Shown piece by piece: positions 48,680 through 59,898 of a DNA stretch of 64,000 bases. The stretch covers positions 144,331,536 through 144,395,535 of the forward strand of contig CM043699.1 of the NCBI GenBank assembly GCA_023935145.1. The letters are read 5' to 3'. The first letter of the stretch is position 1; every line of letters starts with the position of its first letter. The notes beneath the pieces were generated by a model. It did no database searches and was not told where the DNA came from. It saw only the letters and a program-made list of their open reading frames with translations. Origin of the DNA: Bretschneidera sinensis. Its lineage: Eukaryota > Streptophyta > Magnoliopsida > Brassicales > Akaniaceae. The position numbers and the translations under genes were made by a program.

Positions 48680-50263
48680 TTTTAATGATCCCATGTTTTT
48701 ATTTCAAATTTGCACTGTTTGGTGTATGTAAAATTAGATTGGTATTTGATTAATAAGATTGATTTATTTTTTAAAAAAAGAAAAAAATTAACAAAAAATG
48801 AAGGAAATTCCTGATTAATATATTTTTACTTTTTCAACTCCTCCACTTGCATTATATCAATAATTAACCCTTTAAAATTTCTTCTAAGAACCCCTTTAAA
48901 TAAAATATATATGATCACTTATATCTCTTTTTCACTTTTTTATATGTATTTCTTAATTAATTCATTAAAAAAATGATCAGAAAAGTAATTTTCTTTGAGC
49001 AAACCAATTTTGTAGAAACCTCTTACCATAATTAATAAATAATAACGACCAACTCCACTATTAATCTAGGAGTAATAATTATTATTAATGTCGCTACCTG
49101 AACACCTGCACCACTTCTTACTTCCCCTATACTAATATTAATTGCTGCCCTCATCATATAACACATATCTGCACGATGAACCTTTGTTAATTGCCTCTTC
49201 CAATCACCTAAGCCTGAAGATTTTCTCCACGGTCGTTGAGAAAATAACGGTCACGTTAATATTATAAATAGTATAATATTTATTTAATGATATATTTGAA
49301 AAACAAAAATTTCAATATATAAGAAAGAATCCTAATTCATTTACTAATTACCTAATACGAGACCGCAACCAATAGAGCATAGCTAATTTATGGTATACTA
49401 AATAAGCAACTTCAGATAAATGTCAAAGTCTACCAACTTGCATCATACAATCAAAGACCCCAATTGTATATAATCCCTAAACATTAATAATTTATTGTTG
49501 TATTTTATTAATTTTATAATTAAGTCTAAGGGAGGAAATAACTTTGAGGTCGCGTAATTAAGGGTAGATTCGAGCTTAGCCGAGCCGAATCTGAGTTGAG
49601 AGGTACTCGAACTTGACTCATGATAAAAAAACTTATTCGAGTCGAACGCAAGATAAAAAAAGTAAACTCGAACTCGATTTGTAATGTCAAATCCAGGTTC
49701 AAGTCGGATCGCTAGTAGCTCGACTCATTGATTCGATCGAGCTTTTCGAAATAAATAAATGTATGTGCGTTTTTTTATTTTTTTGAAAATAAATAAACAA
49801 ATTAGATATTTATATTTTTGAAATAAAACAAATAAATATAGTATATGTCATATTTATTTAATTTATTAATTAAAATAAATTAAATTGCGAACCTAACAAG
49901 AGTATTTTTTTAAACTCAAATCGATAAAAATATCTAAACTAAAATTGCAATTCGAATTTGATTTAATCAAAATTTTAAACTACTCGATTCAAATCAACAA
50001 ATGCGCCAGACCCAAAAATGCAGAGAATTGACTGAAAGATTATGTGCAAACTAGAAAGGGAAGGCAACACACATGGAAAGGTTATGAGCAACTGCTAGTA
50101 CTATTTTTTTAACTCTGACTCTAAGAGGTGGAGTAGTATATTATAGAGGGTGATGTGTTGGGGCAAGAGAAAACGACGTGCTTCCCACCTGTCCACGCGC
50201 ACGGATCCCACGAAACCCTAATTTGCAAGACCTCTAAAAGGAGACCTTGTTCTTAATTTCATT
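48299..50263. other. Intergenic between Athila element and AHL20-like gene
   Basis: Contains an (AT)n microsatellite (48637-48677). A degenerate repeat (about 49560-50000) is rich in TCGAG/CTCGA words (GAGCTTAGCCGAGCCGAAT, ACTCGAACTTGACTC), a pattern common in plant repeats. No gene seen. Confidence 0.5.
48637..48677. repeat. (AT)n microsatellite
   Basis: About 20 uninterrupted AT units; likely polymorphic in length. Confidence 0.95.
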
Positions 50264-50272
50264 TATATATAA
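50264..50272 (+). promoter_or_regulatory. Probable TATA box of the AHL20-like gene
   Basis: TATATATAA about 750 bases before the coding region. The region between is pyrimidine-rich (TCTCTCTCTC runs at 50460-50475 and 50699-50710), as in long plant leaders. Leader length is inferred; a leader intron cannot be excluded. Confidence 0.4.
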
Positions 50273-50756
50273 GACCTTAAAAAAGAAAATAAAACCTTAG
50301 GTCCCCATATCACTACAACACAGCACAAAATAGACCTCTCTCTCATCTCATAGAAAGAAATTAAGAAGAAAACATTATTTTGTTGTTTTTTGTTTACTTC
50401 CTTTTTTTATATACTACTTGCAAAAAATTAAAATTTCAGTCACTCACTGCTTCTTAGTTTATTCTCTCTCTCTCCCTTTGTGGTTAATTGATTGATTCTA
50501 TCAAGGGTTTTCGCATCTTTTTTCTTAATTTGCTCTCTCCATCGAGATCACTTATGGGTCGTTGATCTTGTGTATTCAGCTTCACTGGAGAAAGAGATGA
50601 TGATCTCTTTTCTTTCACTTCTCTTTACTTGATTCCATTAGCAATTGCATCTAATTCTCTCTTTGGTACAACTTCTCATCCTTTGTCTATTCATCTTCTT
50701 TCTCTCTCTTAATTTCATTTTCAAAAGCTGTGAAAGGGTGAGCACAGCAAGCTTAT

Positions 50757-50846
50757 ATGGAAGGAATTAAGAACACTATTGAGGCAGCAGAAAAATCATT
50801 TTCTTCTCGATCTCTTAATTATCTCTTCCTTTTGATCACTTTCTGA
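50757..50846 (+). other. Upstream open frame in the AHL20 leader
   Basis: ATG to TGA, 29 codons (MEGIKNTIEAAEKSF at its start), 167 bases before the CTG at 51014. If it lies in the mature leader it would be expected to reduce main-frame translation. No relative is known to me, so it may be chance. Confidence 0.35.
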
Positions 50847-51013
50847 TCTCAAAACCCTCAAACTAGTGAAGCAAACAAAGCATAATTTATTACCCTTGAA
50901 AAGAAGAAAAAAAGGCAACAAGTTAGCTAGGTCAAATCAATTCTTGGCTTAGCTGTCTCTCTCTTCTTCTTTTTCTGTGTGTAATAAATTGGCCGCAGCC
51001 TTAATTTGCAATT

Positions 51014-51865
51014 CTGGCGAATCGTTGGTGGACGAGCCAGGTGGGCTTGCCGGGCATGGACCCGGCAGCCAATTCACCTGTACTAAACAAATCCGACCTT
51101 GAAATTTCCATGAACCAAACAAGAAGCAGCTGCGGAGTAGGAGATGATGACGAAGACAGAGACACCGGCGACGAGCCTAGAGAAGGTGCAGTCGAGGTGG
51201 GTACCCGAAGACCTCGAGGACGTCCTCCCGGATCCAAAAACAAGCCCAAACCACCCATTTTCGTGACCCGAGACAGCCCCAACGCGCTCCGCAGCCACGT
51301 CATGGAAGTTGCTAGCGGCACAGATGTAGCCGAAAGCATAGCCCAATTCGCTCGAAAGCGCCAACGTGGTGTTTGCGTGCTAAGCGGCAGTGGCTCAGTT
51401 GCCAACGTGACATTAAGGCAACCCGCAGCACCAGGTTCTGTGGTTGCGTTACATGGTAGGTTTGAAATCCTGTCCCTGACCGGGGCGTTTCTCCCAGGCC
51501 CAGCCCCGCCGGGCTCCACTGGGCTGACGGTGTACCTGGCAGGTGGTCAAGGACAGGTTGTCGGAGGGAGCGTGGTAGGGCCAGTGGTGGCGGCGGGGCC
51601 CGTGATGGTGATTGCTGCCACGTTTGCCAATGCAACTTACGAGAGATTGCCTTTAGAAGAGGAAGAAGAGGGAACAGGTCATCAGGGACAGCTTCAAAGT
51701 GGGTCTGGTAATTCTCCACCTGCAATTGGGAGTAGCGGGCAGCAGGGTGGGCTGACCGATCCCTCGGCGCTGCCGATTTACAATCTGCCACCTAATCTGC
51801 TTGGTAATGGCGGGCAATTAGGGCATGAGGCCTACGCTTGGGCGCACGCACGACCACCTTACTAG
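51014..51865 (+). CDS. AHL20: AT-hook motif nuclear-localized protein, AHL20-like
   Basis: Nuclear DNA-binding protein of the AHL family (type I, intronless). The AT-hook [17 protein letters not shown] binds AT-rich minor grooves. The PPC/DUF296 domain ([18 protein letters not shown] through [20 protein letters not shown]) mediates trimerisation and carries the hallmark GRFEIL. REGAVEV before the hook and [20 protein letters not shown] near the end are closest, from memory, to AHL20 (At4g14465) and AHL19. Homologues begin MANPWWT. Here the matching codons are CTG-GCG-AAT-CGT-TGG-TGG-ACG, so the conserved start is CTG at 51014 (A at -3, G at +4), with an in-frame TAA at 51002. I list the 283-residue form from CTG. 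The first ATG, at 51056, would give 269 residues and lose the WWT segment but leave hook and PPC intact. Confidence 0.88.
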   Translation: MANRWWTSQVGLPGMDPAANSPVLNKSDLEISMNQTRSSCGVGDDDEDRDTGDEPREGAVEVGTRRPRGRPPGSKNKPKPPIFVTRDSPNALRSHVMEVASGTDVAESIAQFARKRQRGVCVLSGSGSVANVTLRQPAAPGSVVALHGRFEILSLTGAFLPGPAPPGSTGLTVYLAGGQGQVVGGSVVGPVVAAGPVMVIAATFANATYERLPLEEEEEGTGHQGQLQSGSGNSPPAIGSSGQQGGLTDPSALPIYNLPPNLLGNGGQLGHEAYAWAHARPPY

Positions 51866-54800
51866 CTAGAGAGGGATACAAGATACAAGAGTGAGTGGAA
51901 TTTTCTTGAAATATTACATTTGTGTTGTTTGTATTAGTAATTAAAAGATAGCTAGAAAATAGGAAGAAGAGGGAACCAAGCTGGTCTCCTCTCTCAATGT
52001 ATATTATTAAACTCTCTTTGTTTTTTGCTTCTGTCTTGCTTTGCAATAATAATAAAAATAATAATTAATTAGTTATATCTTTTTAACTATTATTTTCTAA
52101 CATCAAATTTAATTATTATTTGTTCATTTGGTGTTTTTTTCCTGGTGGGATAATTTCTTGTTTATTTATTAATGGTCAGTTAATTATTAAATTGTTATAT
52201 AATTTATGATTGATAAGACTTGGACATAACAACAACTATGGCAGGTAAAGGCACCATCTTTGAAAAGTTATAGATTTATGCTAAATAAACAAGTTGGTTA
52301 ACATACTAAAAAAAGAAAAACAACAGCTTGGTTAAGCTTTAATCAGTGAGGACGAGGAGTACTAAAGAGTGTAAATTTAGGTATGGGATAACTGATATTG
52401 TTACCTATAGTTTTGATTGTGTGGTTATTGGGATACCACTTTCTCGACTAAAAGTGAAACTTCTATTTATTCTGAAAATTGAACACAAAGCAGATTGATA
52501 TAATACATTAAACAAGAGCTACAATCCTCATATGAAGGAGAAAGCAACAAATCAGTTAACTTGATTATCTTTGTATAGATTGTAATTAATAAACTTAAGT
52601 GTTTATGAAATGATATGTGTTTCCAATTAACAAAAGTCCGGTCAAATATCTTTAAAATCTAACTTATAAAAAAAAAACTAAAGTCTGAAAAGTAGTTTCT
52701 AAACAATTGAATTCTTGTCAAAATAACTATCGAACACTAACCATTTTTTTTTTATTGTTTTACTAAAAATTATTTCAAAAATCTATATATAAAGCATTAA
52801 CCGAAGATACTGTTAGGCCAAACAGTATATAAGATTGCGTATACTACCTATTGATCTACATGGCTTTTTAATAATAAAGAAAGACAATTATTTTTTTTAA
52901 TTAAAAAAAAGATAAATAATTAATGTGATTCCTTAAAGTCAAGGGTCAATTTTTATATTCATAATAGAATCTGTTCCTATAGTTGAGTAAGGATTAGCAA
53001 TTTTTAATTCTATTTTTTTATAGTATCAATTTATAATTTCTTTCTTTAAAATTAACTGTAATTTATTTATTTTTTTCAAATGGTTTATAGGCAACTCTGT
53101 CCAAATTTTTTTAAAAAAAAAATCATGCTGTTAGAGACACAAACATTTAACAGAACATAGGAAATGCTGAAAAAAGAAATAATTAACTTCACAAATAGGA
53201 GCTAAATGATTATTGAATAATGAATATGGTGTAAGTGTGTATAACTACATATGTACATATACATTAAATTAAGAAAAAAATTTAAAATTAAATAGCTAGA
53301 TTGTACATTTGTATAAGACATTGTCTATATTTCAAATTTCATATACTAAATATTGGAGTAATTAATTTTTCTCCCCAAATCAATAGCCCCACATGTTTGA
53401 AGTATCGAAAGCAACTTCTTCCATTTGCAGCATGGCTCTTATGTCTACCATCTTCAAGAAGTCACTAAACTGCAGATACTTGAGTTCTCGCGCCCACGTG
53501 TTCCATTGATAGCCATATTTATCCTCACATTGAATGAATCAATAATCAAAGTTTTTTCCCCTTTTATTTTCTGTTGATGGATGACAAGTCTGTTGGCAGA
53601 ATGGGGTATTCTCTGCCCATACTTGAGCAGAAGAATTTTTAAGGGGAAGGCAAATAACTCTTACTCCCAGATTTAATATTTCTTATGTGTGCAGGGAACA
53701 AACTCTTGGTTGGAAGTATTGGCTGCTGCCTTGTTGGCATATGTGCTCCCTTGACAAAGATAATGTTTTAACTTAAAAAATCTTCCTTCTATTTAATAAT
53801 TGTTATTCACATAGATTATGGTAATAATTTTGAGTATTAATAATTATTATTAGTGTGTTTAGGAAGAGAAAAAAGTGAGAATAAAAAAATAAGAAGAAAG
53901 AATATAACGTGTAATGAACTTTTCTTTTGGAGGTATAGTTTAGTGCAAAATTTTGTGGAGTTTGTTACTTTACAAACTGGAGTGTATAGGTGCTTTAGAG
54001 TTCTTGCAGTGCAGCAGGACTCTCATTTTTCAAAAGTGTTGCAGTTATGCTGCAACTTTATTTCAGTCTGTTCAACCTTTGATTATATATCAGGTTATTC
54101 CTTGTAACAGACTACTCCAATAAATAATAAAGTTCTTGCTTTTTAAAAAAATGTTCTATATTTGCATAAACAAATTATAATTTTTTAAAATTAAGAAGAT
54201 TGAAAAGTGAAAAATACGAGAGAAAATAGATAAGATTATAAATTTATCAATTAATCATCCACATTAATGTCCATTAACATTACAAATGATATAATGGTAA
54301 AATTAATGTTATTTACATTTTCTTTCGTCACTTTTTCACTTTACTAAATAAGAATAAAATAAAACTATTTTTTTCTTATTAGTTTTTCATCATCTCTACT
54401 AAATACATAAAATAAAAAATTAATCTTTTTACTTTTCTATTTTTTTATTTTTATTTCCTCTTACTTTTTTCTCCTACTAAACATACCATTACATATTACA
54501 AAGGTTTTTAGTATTATAAGATTATGAGAAGAATGGTTAAAAAAAAGTATAAGGAGAAAGGCCAATGAGCTAGCTAGGATTTAGTGGTAAAAGATTAAAA
54601 TTGAGGTTTAGAACGACAAGATTTCAAATTTGACTTTCAAAATTTCATGTGTGTGAGTTATTTGTTCAATTTAATGATAATATCCATTTTAGTTCATTAT
54701 GTAATTAATGTGGTAGTGTTATGGACTATATATATATATATGAATTATGTGATATATATATATATAGTTTTATGAACTTATAAACCCTAACTATACAACT

Positions 54801-56951
54801 TAAACTAGTGAGGTTAATTTTTATTTTTTTCTTTCTTTTAAATTAATGGTGGCTCCATATATGCTTTGTGTGAGATCGATAAGCAACTCCGCAAGAAAGG
54901 CATGTAGAATTCCTAAAACTAAAATATTTTTTTTTATGAAATTTAAAAAGAAAATTAAAGGGAATTTTTTTTAGAGGACTAAAAGGGCATGTTAGTTACA
55001 TTGATTTATTACTACTTTCAATAATTATTTTTATTTTATTAAAATAATGTTATAAAAGTACATTCATACATGTTTTTTTTTTTTATAAATTTACCTTATA
55101 TTAATGACTTGATCACAATATAAGTTCACACCGCTACATATCACATAATCCACATGTTATAAGTTACAATCATGCATGTTAATTGTGTGTCAAAATCAGC
55201 ATGCAATCATGATCATAGCTTCAATCATCAATTAAATGATGTGCCTAATATATTATTTAGTGTTAAATTCATTGCAAGATGGCATTAATTAATATTTAGT
55301 TTGGATTTGTAATTTCTTTAACATGCCTATATATGTTGAATTATTTTATAAAATTCAAGTTGGTATATATATAATATAATATAATATAATATAATATAAT
55401 ATAATATTATTCTTTTTTTACACTTTCCTAGAAAATGAGTTGTTTGTCACATGTTTTATCAAGATAAGAAATAATTTTGCTCAGATAAGCTTACAAATTA
55501 ATTTGACTCCAAAGCTCAATTAATTAATCTGGTTTAGCTATTCTTTAATTATCAATCTTTGTTAAGTGTTACTAGAAAAGATAAAAAAAGTTTAGCCAAT
55601 AGTAAATTACTTTAATTAACTGCTTTAAAATGATGCTCTTTTCTAATTAACACTCAAAAAGGATCCTAGAAATGAATAAACATGGAGGACCCTCTTCACA
55701 TGAATTTTAAACCAACTTGGATACAACATTCCAAAGCTAAAGTCGCAATATTAATTAATGGACCCCCTTGGGATCAATAATTACCACTTCTTTTAATTAA
55801 AATAATCATCTTCTAATTAAGAATTAACAATTAAAAAACACAAATATATTCTCCCTTTCGTTCCTACAGGCCTTTCCAAATGTTGGCACCGTACTGCTTG
55901 CAATTGCGACTATGGATGAGCTATTTATGTTTGAGAGTCTGAGAAGCCATTTCCATTAACTACTACAATAATTTAAAAGGGAACCCACTAAAACTACATA
56001 TTAATGAAATGTAGACCATCCAATTAAATCAATTTAATAATTGGATTAAAGTGAGGGAGAAATTAATTAAATAAGAATTGATGGTGGGGGGTAGCAGCAG
56101 ACATCATACATGAGAAATCCAGGGACATGTTATAATGTTATACAGCTTTTCTTTCAAGTCCATGTTGTTGCTGAACTTCAATCGAGGCCATGTCTATCTT
56201 GTGGAGTACACATCATCTTTTTTCGGTCCAATGAAGCGAAGTTTAACCAAATTCTCAATTACCAATTAAATGTCATTTGGCTCCTTTCTTGAGAATGAAA
56301 AGTCAACTTTTACTACATACATATAGAGAGATATGTGTTAGTTGAAACAATGCCATATTTGGGAACTTAGTTTCAATCCTTTACATTTTTGCTTTTGAGG
56401 AAAGTTTTATTAATACGCATGGATATATAATTAGTTAGGTCTTAAATTGCGGTTGCAGTCCCACAATAATTATCACCGGTGTGGATATTGAAAGTGCTAA
56501 AATGTGAATAGTAGATATCATGATCACAATTTTTTTTAACCTTCCCACCTCTTGCTATAAAATGATGTAAATAATAGTGAAGTAAACGTTGAAAATTAAA
56601 AAGTTATTTACTGTATTTCTTGAATAATTTATTTTAGGTTTAAATTGATTGATCTTTTGGACAGTAAAAAAAAATTACAAATAAATGATTTTATTATATA
56701 ACAGCAATGGAGAACTGCAGACAGTCGTCGTGGTTCCTTATGGCCATGACAAGCCGCTGTTATGCTTTTCATGATTGTTACACACCGCAACAATTATGAA
56801 TATTATACTTAAAACAATAATGTTTAATGAGTAATAGAGATTGTTTCTACCACAAAATAGCGGTCATTGTTTAAAACCCTACATGGATAGCTAAAATTTC
56901 ATTTTTTCCTTCTCAAATGACAAAAAAGAACGTAATTAAAGGTAAAAAATT
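51866..56951. other. Intergenic downstream of the AHL20-like gene
   Basis: AT-rich with no gene recognised. Possible poly(A) signals (AATAATAATAAAAATAATAA) lie at about 52045-52065. Simple repeats: alternating TA tracts at 54730-54766 and a TATAA pentamer repeat at 55371-55408. A less AT-rich stretch at 53390-53760 has short open frames but no recognisable protein. Confidence 0.5.
55371..55408. repeat. TATAA pentanucleotide repeat
   Basis: Seven or so consecutive ATAAT/TATAA units. Confidence 0.9.
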
Positions 56952-57839
56952 TGTTGGGATATGATTCATATTTTTTATGTGAGACTCTATAAATTTGAGG
57001 ATAACGCATAATATTTGAGTAAAAAGTTTTTTTTTTATTTGGAGACCAAGTATCTTTAAAAAGATTTTTTTTTTTAACTTGGAGAATAAGTTTTGGGTGG
57101 CTATATATATGTGTACATTGGGAATATGAGGAAATACATACAAAGCAACACAAGGATAAGCAATAGAACAACCAGGAGTGGGGAAAGCCAAGGATAAGCT
57201 CCTTCAAGAGGCTGTGTGCTTGTGGTGTGTACTGTTAGCTTATATTCTCAATGGGTTAGTATTGAGAGTATGAGAGATAAACACATATGAAAATGTTCTT
57301 TAGATTGAGAAGGGGTGTACAAAGGTTCATGTGATTGGATTTTAGGGATAAAAACTTAATGTAATTTTTTTATATTTCTCTCATAGTAAAGAACGAGTTT
57401 ATTCTCTCCATAACATAAGCAAGACTGTGCTTAACTACATAAATCTTGTGTGTCCACTCTTATTATTTTCATCTTTGTTTATTTCTTTGGGTTAATTACA
57501 GTTTCATACCTGAGTTTAGTGGGTAATTACAAAAACATACCTGTGATATTAAAAATTATTGTTTCATACTTGAGGATCGTTGGTTACATTACAGAAACAT
57601 AATTCCGTTAGTGACCCCGTCAGCAAGTGTAAGAATTTTGGTCAAATGTTAGGCCACATCATAATTTTTTTTTGGAAAACCCCCAAATGCCCTTAGTTAA
57701 AAGTGTTCTTCTTCCCCAATCTTCAATCTGTAGAACTCCACTATTATTCCTCTCTCTCTCCCTCTCTCTCTCTCTCTCTTTAAACTTAAGAAATAGCACA
57801 AAATCAAACCCAAAATAAATAGTTATCAAGAACTCAACA

Positions 57840-58049
57840 ATGAGGGAAAACCCATGTCAAATTTACAGCGAAAAAAAGTGGTTCAATCTAGGAGAAAATC
57901 GTCCAAACACTATCAAAGAGCCCCAAATCTATGAGAGCTCATCTTCTCACATACTGTCACTTCTATCTAAAACCATGAGTGGGCTAATCCCTATAGAATT
58001 TGCAAATTTGAGATCCCTTCAGATTCTGTACTTCTCTATCAATTATTGA
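57840..58049 (+). pseudogene. Possible captured LRR gene fragment
   Basis: A 69-codon open frame whose end reads MSGLIPIEFANLRSLQILYF. This fits one plant extracellular leucine-rich repeat (LSGxIPxxxxxLxxLxxLxLSxN). Only about one repeat is present, so this could be coincidence, although the spacing of the Leu/Ile positions is exact. The upstream residues are not recognisable. Confidence 0.4.
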
Positions 58050-58437
58050 ACGATGTATCTAAAAAGGCAAATGTGTTTGCAGAGGAAAAATTGATAAGCT
58101 TATTTTCCCGATTTCAGTTGGGCATCTAATAACCTCTTAACAACTCTGCTCCAAATTTGAAATCCCATTCAGCTTCTCTTCCTTCACAACTCTGCTCCAA
58201 GCACACAAAAACAGGCCAACTCGATCAAATTCACTTCCAAAAATACTATGTTTAAACGAAAACCATCAAGCCAACTACATTCTTAACAATCATGCACTTG
58301 AGTTTAAGCAAACTGTCGAAATTCTCAAGAATCCATAAGAAAAGAAAAATAAATTCAAAAATTGAAAGCACCTAAGTAACCAAAAATCACCTCAAAGCGC
58401 GAAGCCACATTTTCGCCTCCAACTTATGGTGATCTTA

Positions 58438-59050
58438 CCAGGAATTGGGCATTTGTTGATCGAACCTGGAATGGATCATCCTCAACTAGGACTTGGCGAT
58501 GATCGAGGCAGTTTCTTTGGTGGCCTCACCGGCTTCCATCACGATCTAGACCAAATCGTATGGCACCAAAATCAGAGAGTGCATCATGCTGGTCAAGTGG
58601 AACGCTTCTAAAGTCCATACGGACGCCGGGGTCACCACGATAACCGTCTTGTGGTTCTTTACATAGACCTGTAACCTTTGCACACTCTCAATTATCTGGT
58701 GTGTCTTTATGACCTCGACCAAGTTTGAGTGGGGCCACAATCGGATCCGATGTTGACCTACCACCACTCGATAATTCGTCCCAGTCTTTTTTAACACCGA
58801 CAGCTCTAGATTCTTCACGGTTGAAAAGGCATCTAGGGTTCTAGTTGCGAGGTCATTGGCGATGGTGGAAGAGGAGCGATATAGTGCAGTGTAAAAATTG
58901 GTTGCGGAAGTGGAGAAAAGGAAAAATAAGACTAGCCGAGAGAAACAAAAATCGAACACCAAGCTAATCAAGCAGTAGAGGCCATGTAGTACTAGCCAGA
59001 AGATAGTTGCTAGTGATTTTATGGCACTAGCGGATCCATATTCTTCATGG
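58438..59050 (-). pseudogene. Captured IRX14-like GT43 first exon
   Basis: Minus-strand fragment of a glycosyltransferase family 43 gene of the IRX14 type (Golgi xylan xylosyltransferase). Readable in order: the membrane-anchor region (SLATIFWLVLHGLYCLISLV, then FSRLVLFFLFSTSATN), RVVVGQHRIRLWPHSNLVEV, KTHQIIESVQR, KTVIVVTPASVWTLEAFHLT, MMHSLILVPYDLV, then after a stop IVMEAGEATKETASIIAKS, a stop, and MIHSRFDQQMPNSW. The last codon overlaps a GTAAG donor at 58438, the position expected for the exon-intron border. Two in-frame stops (one where the family has Trp in DLVWIV) make it non-coding as full exon. A piece of it (58803-58861) is repeated at 59031-59090. Confidence 0.85.
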
Positions 59051-59631
59051 TTGAATGGACGTTTAGGGTTCTAGTCGGGAGGTCATTGGCTACAAGGAAA
59101 TGGTCATAATTTCCCTAAAAAAGTATAGAGGAAAAAAAAGATACTGGGATTCCTAACAAATCATTGTTTTTGTTTTTTCTTAAGACATATTGCATTTTGA
59201 GATTGCAGCAGAACAATAGCCTTTGCTTTTTGAAGGCTATGGAACTATTTGTATGTATATATAAAAAGTGTTGCAGGTGATGGAAGCTTTAAATCAAAAA
59301 ATTTCTAAATATGGAAGAGAGAAGGGGAATAGAGAAAGGGAGATGAGGGAGAAAACATATTAGGGTAGATTCGGGTGTTTTAATTCAAGAAATGGTAACC
59401 TGGACAATTCCCGTGCATCGTTAGGATTTAATAGATTTTGTGACGTCAAATTTCTTCCAAGTATGAAACAGTAATTTTTAATACCATAGGTATGTTTCTG
59501 TAATTACCCCCTAAACTCGGGTATGAAACTGTAATTAACCCTATTTTTTCATTAAATTGGTATTGTGTGGTGGTTTGATTGAATCTCAAATTAATACGCA
59601 ACCTTGTGATTTGGGAAAATTCTCAACAAAC

Positions 59632-59643
59632 TGGTATTAGAGC
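59632..59643 (+). other. Primer-binding site, tRNA-Met type (copia)
   Basis: TGGTATTAGAGC, three bases after the 5' LTR; one mismatch to TGGTATCAGAGC. Confidence 0.85.
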
Positions 59644-59898
59644 TGCAGGGTTCGAGATTCTATATTATTTACACACCAGTCATAAATTTAATGGAAATTA
59701 TATTTTTCACTCTTTGGCAAAGAATGATGGAGGATATCTTTGTTTCAATATGGCTTAGAAATAGTGTTGAAGGGAAATGACAAAAACCAAGGTGTATTTG
59801 ATATAACTCTGTATTACTGATGGCATTCTCAGTAATGTTATGAAGATTCGGGGCCTTAGAAGAATTAAAAAAGCTCTAAGCAGAGTTTGGCTAATAAG

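Larger units (their letters stand above)
57489..59541. mobile_element. Pack-MULE carrying host gene fragments
   Basis: A 2053-bp Mutator-like element without transposase. Terminal inverted repeats of about 90 bp: the left end GGGTTAATTACAGTTTCATA and the reverse complement of the right end are nearly identical through the TTAAAAATTA(T/C)TGTTTCATACTT block. Flanks TATTTCTTT (57480-57488) and TATTTTTTC (59542-59550) make a 7/9 target duplication of the 9-bp length usual for MULEs. It sits in the 5' LTR of the copia element. The interior holds an IRX14-like exon (minus) and a possible leucine-rich-repeat fragment (plus), the signature of a Pack-MULE. A (TC)n run lies at 57749-57780. Confidence 0.88.
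56952..59628 (+). repeat. Copia 5' LTR interrupted by a MULE
   Basis: LTR halves 56952-57488 and 59542-59628 match the continuous 3' LTR across the insertion (GTTTATTTCTT / TTTTTTCATTAAATT against GTTTATTTTTTCATTAAATT). Confidence 0.88.

Noticed and set aside
51083..51791. Long antisense frames across the AHL20 coding region
   Set aside because: Shadow frames of GC-rich codons in a conserved PPC-domain gene.
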